Part shown: positions 1 through 5,475 of the stretch, in pieces
Position numbering within the stretch: position 1 is the first letter of the stretch
Layout: each line of letters starts with the position of its first letter
NCBI GenBank assembly: GCA_964542435.1
Contig: CAZIVE010000159.1
Coordinates: 1 to 5,475, forward strand
Direction of reading: 5' to 3'
DNA from: CAZIVE01 sp964542435
GTDB taxonomy: Bacteria > Bacteroidota > Bacteroidia > Bacteroidales > Tannerellaceae
Length of the DNA: 5,475 nucleotides
Made by a program: the position numbers and the translations under genes
Notes under the pieces: model-generated
Told to the model about the DNA's origin: nothing
Databases searched by the model: none
Seen by the model: the letters and a program-made list of their open reading frames with translations, nothing else

Positions 1-78
1 CGAATCTTATCAGCAGATAATCGGAAATCGTGCTGCCATCGTGTACTATATAGTAGATGTATAAAAGAAAGACAGCGA
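1..78. other. Non-coding flank downstream of mgtE
   Basis: These 78 bases follow the mgtE stop codon on the minus strand and run to the window edge. I see no gene: the longest minus-strand ATG frame is about nine codons. There is no convincing rho-independent terminator. Two small symmetric elements are present: a perfect 12-bp palindrome (44-55), and a 5-bp inverted repeat TTATC/GATAA with a 4-base loop (7-20). Neither is GC-rich or followed by a T run on the mgtE strand. Whether the operon ends here or continues beyond the window cannot be decided. Confidence 0.6.
44..55. repeat. Perfect 12-bp AT-rich palindrome
   Basis: TACTATATAGTA reads identically on both strands. It begins 24 nt beyond the mgtE stop codon on the minus strand. 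A hairpin would have only a 4-bp, mostly A-T stem, so it is a poor terminator. It could be a protein-binding site for a gene beyond the left edge, or chance in an AT-rich spacer. Confidence 0.3.
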
Positions 79-1425
79 TCAGGTCAATGCTGAGAAGATG
101 GTCATGTAGATCAGCATGCCCATGATATCGTCGATGATGGTGATGAACGGTCCGGTGGCAATGGCAGGATTGACTTTAAACCGATCGAGTGTCATGGGAA
201 TCAATGTCCCGAAGATACTGGCGAACATGACGACGGCGAAGAGGCTCAGCGAAACGGCTATCGTGATGGTGCGGTCGCCGAGCGTAAAGAAGTTGTAGAT
301 GAAGATGACCAGACTGATGATGCTCGCGTTGATGAGCGACACGGCAGATTCCTTGATCACCTGCATGTAGATTTTGCTATCTTTCAGTGTATTGTTAGCC
401 AGACCTTGCACGATGATAGCCGATGACTGGATTCCCACGTTGCCGCCGGTTCCTCCGATCAGCGGAATGAAGAGGGCTACTTTGGGATCGCTGGCAAGAT
501 GACTTTCGAATCCACCCAGAATCGAGGCGTTGCTGATACCTCCGATCATTCCGATGAGCAGCCAAGGCAGACGAGCGGCGGTCTGGGTAAAGACCGTATC
601 CGAAGTCTCCACGTCTTGCGAGATACCGGAAGCCAACTGATAGTCTCGATCGTGCTGTTCCTGGATCTGATCCATGACATCGTCGATGGTGATTCGTCCC
701 ACGAGACGTCCGATGCTGTCCACGACAGGCAGTGCCACCAGGTTGTATTTGTTGATGGTGAGCGAAACCTCTTCCACAGGATCGGTGTCGAGAACCGAGA
801 TCGGCTCTTTCTTCATGACGTTTTTGATCTTCGAGACCGAAGGATTGGTGATGAGGCGTTTCAGAGGAAGTACGCCTCTGAGCCGTTCGTCGTCGTCCAC
901 CACATAGACATAGTAGATCTCGTCCATCTCTTCCGCCTGCTTGCGCATCTCGTCGATACATTTAGGCATGCTCCAGTTTTCGTTGACGACGATCATTTCC
1001 GTTCCCATCAGACCGCCGGCGGTGTCTTCGTCATACTTCATCAAGTCAACGATATCGCCGGCCTGTTCCACATCGTCGATATGCGAGAGCACCTCTTTCT
1101 GCTGCGCTTCGTCCAACTCCAACATCAAGTCGGCGGCATCGTCGGTCTCCATGTTGTCCACAAACTGTTTTGCAATCAGTTCGTTGGGAAGCTCTTTCAA
1201 CAGCTTGTGACGGTCCTCCTCGTCGAGTTCCATCAGAACGTCGGCCGCTTTCTCGCCGTCCATCAGCAGATAGAGATAGACCGCTTCGTCGAGTGACAGC
1301 TCCCTGTACAGTTCGGCGATGTCGGCAGGATAGAGGTCTGCCAGAAGCGTCTGCGCCTTGGCGTCGTCTTTATTGGCAATGATCTCCTTGAGGTTGTCGA
1401 TGTATTCTTTCGTCAGTTCAATCAT
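79..1425 (-). CDS. mgtE: Magnesium transporter MgtE
   Basis: This is a Mg2+-gated Mg2+ channel/transporter of the inner membrane; the 448 aa match the usual ~450. In order it has a cytosolic MgtE N-domain (about 1-130), two CBS domains (about 138-200 and 203-258), a plug/connecting helix (about 260-285) and five membrane helices (about 286-305, 315-342, 358-381, 386-411, 420-445). The N-domain shows its internal repeat as AADVLMELDEE (60-70) and AADLMLELDEA (97-107). The family signature PLIGGTGGNVGIQSS is at 321-335, and TM5 carries an acidic DxxG (D433-G436) where the pore aspartate of Thermus MgtE lies. The CBS pair is acidic, as expected for an internal Mg2+ sensor that closes the pore. 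The ATG overlaps the end of ksgA by 8 nt, so it is probably translationally coupled to that gene. No Shine-Dalgarno is visible. The family is very clear; some members also carry Co2+. Confidence 0.96.
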   Translation of the reverse strand: MIELTKEYIDNLKEIIANKDDAKAQTLLADLYPADIAELYRELSLDEAVYLYLLMDGEKAADVLMELDEEDRHKLLKELPNELIAKQFVDNMETDDAADLMLELDEAQQKEVLSHIDDVEQAGDIVDLMKYDEDTAGGLMGTEMIVVNENWSMPKCIDEMRKQAEEMDEIYYVYVVDDDERLRGVLPLKRLITNPSVSKIKNVMKKEPISVLDTDPVEEVSLTINKYNLVALPVVDSIGRLVGRITIDDVMDQIQEQHDRDYQLASGISQDVETSDTVFTQTAARLPWLLIGMIGGISNASILGGFESHLASDPKVALFIPLIGGTGGNVGIQSSAIIVQGLANNTLKDSKIYMQVIKESAVSLINASIISLVIFIYNFFTLGDRTITIAVSLSLFAVVMFASIFGTLIPMTLDRFKVNPAIATGPFITIIDDIMGMLIYMTIFSALT

Positions 1426-2224
1426 CGTCGTGTGGTTGCTTTATTTTTTGAGATTCTGTTTCGCAAAGGTGCGTCAGTTCTACAAACTCCTCCACAGAAA
1501 GCTGTTCGGGACGTTTGTTGAAGATAGGCTGTGCATAGCCATCATACTCTTTTCCGAGGATCGGTTTCATGGAGTTGCGCAGCGTCTTTCTCCGTTGGTT
1601 GAAGGAGGTCTTGACCACCGATTTGAACAGAGCTTCGTCGCAACCCAGATCTTTCCGGTCATTGCGGACGGCTTTGATGACGGCACTCTTCACTTTGGGA
1701 ACCGGATCGAACACCTTCTCACTGACGGAGAAGAGATAGTCCACCTTATACCATGCCTGCAGCAGTACGCTGAGGATGCCATACGCCTTGCTTCCGGGCG
1801 GAGAGGCGAGTCTTTCGGCCACCTCTTTCTGCAACATTCCCGCGCAGCATGGAATCTGATCCCTGTGGTCGAGAAGTTTGAAGAAGATCTGGCTGGAGAT
1901 ATTATAAGGGAAGTTGCCGATGATGCAAAAGGGCTGAGAGAAATGCTCCGAAAAGTCGAGCTTTAGAAAATCGGCAGCAAGAATGTGGCCTTCGAGAGCC
2001 GGAAAATGGGAGCGGAGGTAATCCACCGATTCGTTGTCCAGTTCCACAACGGTGAGGTCGTGTTGTTCTTCCAGCAGATATTGGGTAAGCACGCCCATTC
2101 CGGGGCCGACTTCCAATATAGGCATTCCTTTATATTCGTCCATGGTTGCGACGATTCGACGTGCGATCTGCAGATCCTTAAGAAAGTGCTGACCCAACGC
2201 TTTTTTTGCTTTGACCAAACTCAT
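1418..2224 (-). CDS. rsmA: 16S rRNA dimethyladenosine transferase RsmA/KsgA
   Basis: This SAM-dependent enzyme dimethylates the two adjacent adenosines in the helix 45 loop of 16S rRNA (A1518/A1519 in E. coli), a late small-subunit quality-control step. The 268-aa length is normal. Visible motifs are the N-terminal KKALGQHFL (7-15), the SAM-binding motif I EVGPGMG (38-44), the acidic E61 after strand 2, D85 in AADF, the catalytic motif IV NFPY (104-107), VFDPVPKVKSAVI (171-183) and the C-terminal helical domain with FNQRRKTLRN (208-217). The ATG at 2224 gives the canonical short leader before the GQHFL motif. No Shine-Dalgarno is visible, as is usual in Bacteroidota. It is the first gene of the leftward operon, with mgtE overlapping its last codons (shared ATGATTGA). 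Its tail is unusually acidic at the end (HDDD), which may partly reflect the overlap. Inactivation of this family is known to give kasugamycin resistance. Confidence 0.97.
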   Translation of the reverse strand: MSLVKAKKALGQHFLKDLQIARRIVATMDEYKGMPILEVGPGMGVLTQYLLEEQHDLTVVELDNESVDYLRSHFPALEGHILAADFLKLDFSEHFSQPFCIIGNFPYNISSQIFFKLLDHRDQIPCCAGMLQKEVAERLASPPGSKAYGILSVLLQAWYKVDYLFSVSEKVFDPVPKVKSAVIKAVRNDRKDLGCDEALFKSVVKTSFNQRRKTLRNSMKPILGKEYDGYAQPIFNKRPEQLSVEEFVELTHLCETESQKIKQPHDDD

Positions 2225-2261
2225 CCGATTAAGAGTAATGCGAATTTTCTAAAATTATGTT

Positions 2262-2269
2262 TACCTTTG
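2262..2269 (+). promoter_or_regulatory. Predicted -7 box, rightward operon
   Basis: TACCTTTG matches the Bacteroidota housekeeping -7 consensus TAnnTTTG at all six fixed positions. Transcription would start near 2275, leaving a leader of about 58 nt before the ATG at 2333. There is no clear TTG -33 element at the expected 17-23 nt spacing; the nearest is ATG at 2238-2240. The call therefore rests on the -7 box and its position. Confidence 0.55.
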
Positions 2270-2273
2270 CCTG

Positions 2274-2297
2274 TTGAAAATCGACAACGATTCACAA
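2274..2297. promoter_or_regulatory. Imperfect 24-bp dyad, candidate operator
   Basis: The left arm TTGAAAATCG (2274-2283) and right arm CGATTCACAA (2288-2297) are complementary at 8 of 10 positions around a 4-base centre. The inner five pairs (AATCG/CGATT) and outer three (TTG/CAA) are perfect. The dyad covers both predicted transcription starts and overlaps the minus-strand -7 box, where a repressor could block both operons. The right arm contains TTCACAA, identical to the canonical Rex half-site, but the matching half is TTGAAAA and the spacer is 10 rather than about 4 bases. The regulator is therefore unknown, and Rex is only a candidate. It could instead form a small 5'-leader hairpin. 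Confidence 0.4.
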
Positions 2298-2302
2298 AAG
2301 TA
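2295..2302 (-). promoter_or_regulatory. Predicted -7 box, ksgA-mgtE operon
   Basis: Read on the minus strand this is TACTTTTG, a perfect match to TAnnTTTG. The start would lie near 2289, giving a leader of about 65 nt to the ksgA ATG at 2224. A weak -33 candidate (GTG on the minus strand, 2320-2322) lies at 17-nt spacing. This promoter faces the rightward one, so the two early transcripts would overlap. Confidence 0.55.
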
Positions 2303-2332
2303 CAAAAAACTATTTACAGCACATTACCCAAG

Positions 2333-3319
2333 ATGGATTTTAAGAAGATTCTGCGTACGATACTTAAGGTTGTCCTACCATTGGCTTTCGGCATTTTACT
2401 GTTGTGGCTACTATACCGTAAGCTCGATATCAGTGAAATCTGGCGAGTCATACGCAGTGACGTTCGATACGATATTATTGCCTTGTCGCTCCTTTTCGGA
2501 CTTTTTGCCAATATCATCCGCTCCTATCGTTGGGCGCTTCTCATTGATCCTTTCGGTGAAAAATACAAGATGCGCAACATCATCTATGCGGTGCTTGGCA
2601 ACTATGCCGTCAATCTGGTCTTACCGCGTGTCGGTGAAGTCTGGCGTTGCGGCGTGATCACGAAATACGACAAGATCTCCTTCACCAAACTGTTGGGAAC
2701 GCTCTTCATCGATCGTGTCTGCGATACGTTGATGGTGGGCATGATCACCTTCTTCATTTTTGTCTTCAATATTGGATTCTTCACCCGTTTCTTTGCCAAG
2801 AATCCGGGATTGCTGGATGGGTTCAATTCGATGTTCAGTTCGATCTGGATCTATGCCATCATCATTATCCTGGCTCTTTTCATCTGGTTCATCTTTACCT
2901 ACATGAGCAATTATACGCTGGTGCAGAAGGCAAAGGACATGTTCAAGAATATCTGGACCGGTATCAAGAGCCTTTGGCTGATGAAGCACAAAACGCGTTT
3001 CATCATCTACACGCTTCTGATCTGGGGCGGTTATTTCTGTTATTTCTATATCACCTTCTACGCTTTCGGTTTCACACGCGACCTCGGAGTCGTTGTCGGA
3101 CTGATTGCCTTTGCCATGAGCAGTATCGGTGTAGCTGTGCCTGTGCAGGGCGGCATCGGACCGTGGCATTTCATGGTGATCGCGACGCTGGTTTGTTTCG
3201 GTGTCAATGACAACGACGCAGCCGCTTTTGCATTGGTGGTTCATACCGTTCAGACCGTATGGACAGGACTCTGCGGACTCTACGGAGTGATTGCATTGCC
3301 TATCGCCAATAAAAAATGA
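2333..3319 (+). CDS. LPG synthase TM-region (UPF0104) family protein
   Basis: This is a polytopic inner-membrane protein of 328 aa of the lysylphosphatidylglycerol-synthase transmembrane/flippase-like family (PF03706; YbhN, MprF N-terminal part). About eight hydrophobic segments are visible, near 13-28, 47-66, 83-98, 131-150, 171-190, 222-245, 250-272 and 297-320. Two loop motifs support the family: LPRVGEVWR (97-105), matching the usual P-R-x-GE-x-x-R, and VPVQGGIGPWH (269-279), matching the P-x-x-GG-x-G loop. It has no C-terminal aminoacyl-transferase domain, so it is not a complete MprF, and lysyl-PG synthesis should not be assumed. A lipid or glycolipid translocation role is possible but the substrate is unknown. 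The reading frame stays open 116 codons upstream, across ksgA antisense. I chose the ATG at 2333 because it is the first methionine outside ksgA, lies downstream of the predicted promoter and begins a typical basic-then-hydrophobic N-terminus. It is the first gene of the rightward operon. Confidence 0.88.
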   Translation: MDFKKILRTILKVVLPLAFGILLLWLLYRKLDISEIWRVIRSDVRYDIIALSLLFGLFANIIRSYRWALLIDPFGEKYKMRNIIYAVLGNYAVNLVLPRVGEVWRCGVITKYDKISFTKLLGTLFIDRVCDTLMVGMITFFIFVFNIGFFTRFFAKNPGLLDGFNSMFSSIWIYAIIIILALFIWFIFTYMSNYTLVQKAKDMFKNIWTGIKSLWLMKHKTRFIIYTLLIWGGYFCYFYITFYAFGFTRDLGVVVGLIAFAMSSIGVAVPVQGGIGPWHFMVIATLVCFGVNDNDAAAFALVVHTVQTVWTGLCGLYGVIALPIANKK

Positions 3320-3361
3320 ATTGACGGTATAATATATATATGTACAATTAAACGTAACATT
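3320..3361 (+). promoter_or_regulatory. AT-rich spacer, possible weak promoter for pepD-rex
   Basis: This 42-nt gap has no terminator hairpin, so read-through into pepD is likely. It holds a TA-rich tract (3328-3342). TTG at 3321-3323 is followed after 19 nt by TACAATTA (3343-3350), which has correct Bacteroidota spacing but matches TAnnTTTG with two mismatches. The same region also reads as TTGACG-N16-TACAAT, like an E. coli sigma-70 promoter. Such AT-rich sequence produces promoter look-alikes easily, and the leader would be only a few bases, so this is a weak call. Confidence 0.3.
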
Positions 3362-4816
3362 ATGTCAGCAGAAATCAAAAAACTTTCTCCCGAATCTGTC
3401 TGGGGTTATTTCTACGAGCTTACGCAGATTCCACGTCCGACAGGACATGTGAAGGCGCTCGCCAGTTATCTAATTTCTTTCGGTAAAGAGCTTGGACTGG
3501 AAGCTGAGCAGGATGAGGTTGGCAATGTGCTGATTCGTAAGCCTGCTACTCCAGGTTATGAAAATCACAAGACCGTCACGATGCAGTCTCACATGGATAT
3601 GGTTCCACAGAAAGAGACGTCGCTGCAGCATGACTTTACAAAAGATCCTATCGATGCCTATATCGAAGGCGAATGGGTGACCGCTCGTGGAACGACGCTT
3701 GGCGCAGACGACGGAATGGGTTGTGCTCTTGCTATGGCTGTTTTGGCAGACAAGACGTTGAAACACGGTCCGCTGGAAGCTCTCTTCACGGTGGACGAAG
3801 AGGTCGGCATGGACGGAGCCTTCGGACTGAAACCCGGATTTCTGAAAGGAGATCTGTTGCTGAACTGTGATTCCGAAGAGGAGGGAAATCTCTTCGTAGG
3901 TTGTGCAGGCGGAACAGACATCAACGTCTCGCTGCAGTTCAAGGAAGATCCGAACATCCCCATCGGCGACGTAGCTGTAAAGGTAGAACTCACGGGATTG
4001 AAAGGCGGTCATTCGGGTGTGGATATTCATCTGGGACGTGCCAATGCCAACAAACTGATGTTTCGTTTTCTGAAAGAGGTGGTTCGTGATTATGGAGCAC
4101 GGCTTTCTTATGTAGAAGGCGGCTCGCTTCGCAATGCCATTCCGCGTGAAGCCACAGCCATCATCACGATTCCCAACGGCAATGCAGAAGCTTTATGGGA
4201 ACTGGTTTCCGATTATCAAGATACATTCCGCAATGAATATGCAGGCATCGAAGACTCCATCTCCTTCAAAGCGGAGAAGACCGAACTTCCCGAGACGTTG
4301 ATCCCGGTTGAGATTCAGGATGATTTCATCAACGCCATCGAAGGTTGTCTGAACGGTGTGATCAGCATGCAGCACGATTTCCCGGGAACAGTGGAGTCAT
4401 CGAGCAATCTCTCTATTGTAAAGACCTCCAACGGCCTGATCGAAGTGCAGCTTCTGGTGCGCAGCTCATCAGAAAGTCGCAAGGCAGCCATCAACTCCAG
4501 TCTGGAGAGCGTATTCTCCATGGCCGGATGCAAAGTGGAAGAAGATTCTTCTTACAGCGGCTGGCAACCCAATATTCATTCGCCGTTCCTCCAGCTGATG
4601 GCGGACACTTACAAAGAGCTCTTCCATGAAGAACCGAAGGTGAAGGTGATGCATGCCGGATTGGAATGTGGTATTATTCAGGGTGTTTATCCTGACATGG
4701 ATATGGTTTCCATCGGTCCGGATCTGGAACATCCGCATTCTCCTGAAGAAAGAGTTGGAATCAAATCCGTCGAGAAGGTCTGGCAACTTATTTGTGCCGT
4801 CCTTGAGAAGGTGTAA
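3362..4816 (+). CDS. pepD: Cytosolic beta-Ala-His/nonspecific dipeptidase (M20C)
   Basis: This is an aminoacyl-histidine dipeptidase of peptidase family M20C. It is a cytosolic di-zinc enzyme that hydrolyses a range of unblocked dipeptides and so completes the breakdown of imported peptides. Its 484 aa match E. coli PepD (485). By comparison with known PepD enzymes, the zinc ligands are H77 (SHMDMV), bridging D116 (GADDGMG), E147, D170 (NCD) and H459 (PHSP), with D79 and general base E146 as catalytic residues. All are present. The lid/dimerisation domain occupies roughly 185-390 and carries GLKGGHSG with H217, the histidine expected to reach the active site. There is no signal peptide. The ATG at 3362 gives the standard N-terminus. 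No terminator separates it from the upstream gene, and rex starts 3 nt after its stop. Exact substrate preference cannot be read from sequence. Confidence 0.96.
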   Translation: MSAEIKKLSPESVWGYFYELTQIPRPTGHVKALASYLISFGKELGLEAEQDEVGNVLIRKPATPGYENHKTVTMQSHMDMVPQKETSLQHDFTKDPIDAYIEGEWVTARGTTLGADDGMGCALAMAVLADKTLKHGPLEALFTVDEEVGMDGAFGLKPGFLKGDLLLNCDSEEEGNLFVGCAGGTDINVSLQFKEDPNIPIGDVAVKVELTGLKGGHSGVDIHLGRANANKLMFRFLKEVVRDYGARLSYVEGGSLRNAIPREATAIITIPNGNAEALWELVSDYQDTFRNEYAGIEDSISFKAEKTELPETLIPVEIQDDFINAIEGCLNGVISMQHDFPGTVESSSNLSIVKTSNGLIEVQLLVRSSSESRKAAINSSLESVFSMAGCKVEEDSSYSGWQPNIHSPFLQLMADTYKELFHEEPKVKVMHAGLECGIIQGVYPDMDMVSIGPDLEHPHSPEERVGIKSVEKVWQLICAVLEKV

Positions 4817-4819
4817 CCG

Positions 4820-5470
4820 ATGAACGATAAAGATACAAAGACTATGGTGAACGTCCCGGAGCCTACGTTGCGTAGGCTTCCGTGGTATCTGGCGTATCTG
4901 AAACTGATGAAAGATCGAGGAGAAACGTTCGTCTCTTCCACGCAGATCTCCAAAGAGACAGGTGTGGATTCCAGTCAGGTTGCCAAAGATCTCTCCTATG
5001 TGAATATCTCAGGAAAGACACGTGTCGGGTATGAAGTGGCGACGTTGGTCGGTGTACTGGAAGACTTCCTCGGTTTCACGACGCAGCACGAAGCGGTGCT
5101 CATCGGCGTAGGTAGTCTGGGCGGTGCACTCTTGCAGGATTCCGGATTGAATCAGTACGGATTGAAGATCGTGGCCGGATTTGATATCCGCTGCGAACTT
5201 TGCGGAACGGTCATCAACGGCATTCCGGTTTACGACATCGCAAGTTTCGAGGAGAGGAACAAGGAACTTCATGCTACCATCGGAATTCTCACAGTCCCGG
5301 TGGACAAAGCGCAGGATGTTACCGATCTGGTGATCCATTATGGCATCAAAGCCTTGTGGAATTTCACACCTTCGCGTATTCGTGTCCCCGAAGATATCGT
5401 CGTGCAGAATATTTCGATCTATGCACATCTCGCTGTCATGTACAATCGTTTGAACGCATCGCTACAGTAA
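4820..5470 (+). CDS. rex: Redox-sensing transcriptional repressor Rex
   Basis: Rex represses fermentation and NADH-oxidising genes when NAD+ dominates and leaves DNA when NADH rises. The 216 aa are typical. An N-terminal winged helix (about 12-84) starts with PEPTLRRLPWYL (13-24) and has its recognition helix near SSQVAKDLSY (51-60). A Rossmann domain follows, with GVGSLG (96-101), the strand-2 aspartate D122 (AGFD), TVP (158-160) and NFTP (181-184). The C-terminal helix IYAHLAVMYNRLN (200-212) is the domain-swapped dimerisation segment. Compared with Thermus, Streptomyces and Bacillus Rex as I recall them, the Arg-Tyr-Asp triad is replaced by A25, D107 and S199, and the helix/wing differs (A55; VNISGKTRVGY). 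The fold is complete, so this looks like a divergent functional type, not a broken gene. The start at 4820 lies 3 nt after pepD, with purine-rich GAGAAGG (4805-4811) at 8-nt spacing. Met9 is an alternative start. Targets are not shown in this window. Confidence 0.95.
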   Translation: MNDKDTKTMVNVPEPTLRRLPWYLAYLKLMKDRGETFVSSTQISKETGVDSSQVAKDLSYVNISGKTRVGYEVATLVGVLEDFLGFTTQHEAVLIGVGSLGGALLQDSGLNQYGLKIVAGFDIRCELCGTVINGIPVYDIASFEERNKELHATIGILTVPVDKAQDVTDLVIHYGIKALWNFTPSRIRVPEDIVVQNISIYAHLAVMYNRLNASLQ

Positions 5471-5475
5471 AGGCG

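Larger units (their letters stand above)
2225..2332. promoter_or_regulatory. Divergent intergenic control region
   Basis: This 108-bp gap separates ksgA (leftward) from the UPF0104-family gene (rightward) and is the main regulatory space in the window. It is markedly richer in A+T than its neighbours. It contains one Bacteroidota-type -7 element per strand and an imperfect dyad lying between and partly over them; all three are listed separately. No small gene or hairpin terminator is seen in it. Confidence 0.7.

Noticed and set aside
7..20. Small inverted repeat TTATC-AGCA-GATAA as an mgtE terminator
   Set aside because: The stem is only 5 bp and AT-rich, has no T run in the mgtE direction, and lies about 60 nt beyond the stop. 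It is too weak to call a terminator.
60..107. Repeated AADxxMELDE-like segments in MgtE as an unusual duplication
   Set aside because: Internal superhelical repeats are a normal property of the MgtE N-terminal domain, so this is not a recent duplication. The start and end given here are residue positions in the protein.
499..1296. 265-codon open frame on the plus strand, antisense to mgtE
   Set aside because: It lies entirely within the unmistakable mgtE gene. Its translation is rich in His, Val and Asp in a pattern expected from reading acidic codons (GAT, GAA, GAC) on the complement. No domain, promoter or partner gene was seen.
1358..1966. 202-codon open frame on the plus strand, antisense to ksgA
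   Set aside because: It is a shadow of ksgA, with no recognisable domain. The opposite strand carries every KsgA motif.
2280..2297. Canonical Rex operator TTGTGAA-N4-TTCACAA
   Set aside because: The right half TTCACAA is exact, but at canonical spacing the left half matches only 2 of 7 bases. The only real symmetry is the wider 24-bp dyad, reported as an unassigned operator candidate.
2621..3244. 207-codon minus-strand frame within the UPF0104-family gene
   Set aside because: Its very charged Asp/Glu/His translation is a mirror of a hydrophobic membrane protein gene. No initiation context or homology was recognised.
3321..3348. E. coli-type sigma-70 promoter TTGACG-N16-TACAAT before pepD
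   Set aside because: It looks good by E. coli rules, but Bacteroidota housekeeping sigma uses TTG/TAnnTTTG, and AT-rich spacers produce such matches easily. It is kept only as a weak possibility in the spacer entry.

Overview
This window looks like chromosomal core sequence from a Bacteroidota bacterium, most likely Bacteroidales and perhaps Prevotella-like. Four things point there. Base composition is moderate (about half G+C by eye). Clear Shine-Dalgarno sequences are missing before most starts. The divergent intergenic region carries two perfect matches to the Bacteroidota -7 promoter element TAnnTTTG. The Rex protein is of a divergent type that I associate with this phylum. No mobile element, CRISPR array, tRNA or rRNA is visible, and coding density is very high.

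Layout: the window is a divergent pair of operons. On the minus strand, reading leftwards from about 2290, ksgA/rsmA (16S rRNA adenine dimethyltransferase, 1418-2224) is followed by mgtE (CBS-domain Mg2+ channel/transporter, 79-1425). The two genes overlap by 8 nt, so they are probably translationally coupled. On the plus strand, reading rightwards from about 2275, a lysylphosphatidylglycerol-synthase-TM (UPF0104) family membrane protein (2333-3319) is followed by pepD (M20 metallodipeptidase, 3362-4816) and rex (NADH/NAD+-sensing repressor, 4820-5470). The pepD-rex gap is only 3 nt.

Control region: the 108-bp gap 2225-2332 holds a -7 element for each operon. They are arranged so that each promoter lies inside the other's early transcribed region, which means the 5' ends of the two transcripts should overlap. 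An imperfect 24-bp dyad, with arms ending TTG...CAA and an inner perfect AATCG/CGATT, sits between the two -7 boxes and overlaps the minus-strand one. It is the best operator candidate in the window. One arm contains TTCACAA, the canonical Rex half-site, but the spacing is not that of a canonical Rex operator.

How the genes relate: the minus-strand pair links ribosome maturation with Mg2+ supply. The plus-strand set links an envelope lipid or flippase-like protein, intracellular peptide breakdown and a redox-sensing repressor, which makes sense in an anaerobe that ferments amino acids and must balance NADH. I see no wholly new system. The most interesting points are the divergent control region and the Rex sequence. 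Rex has lost all three residues of the Arg-Tyr-Asp sensory triad described for Thermus Rex, and its DNA-recognition helix and wing are altered.
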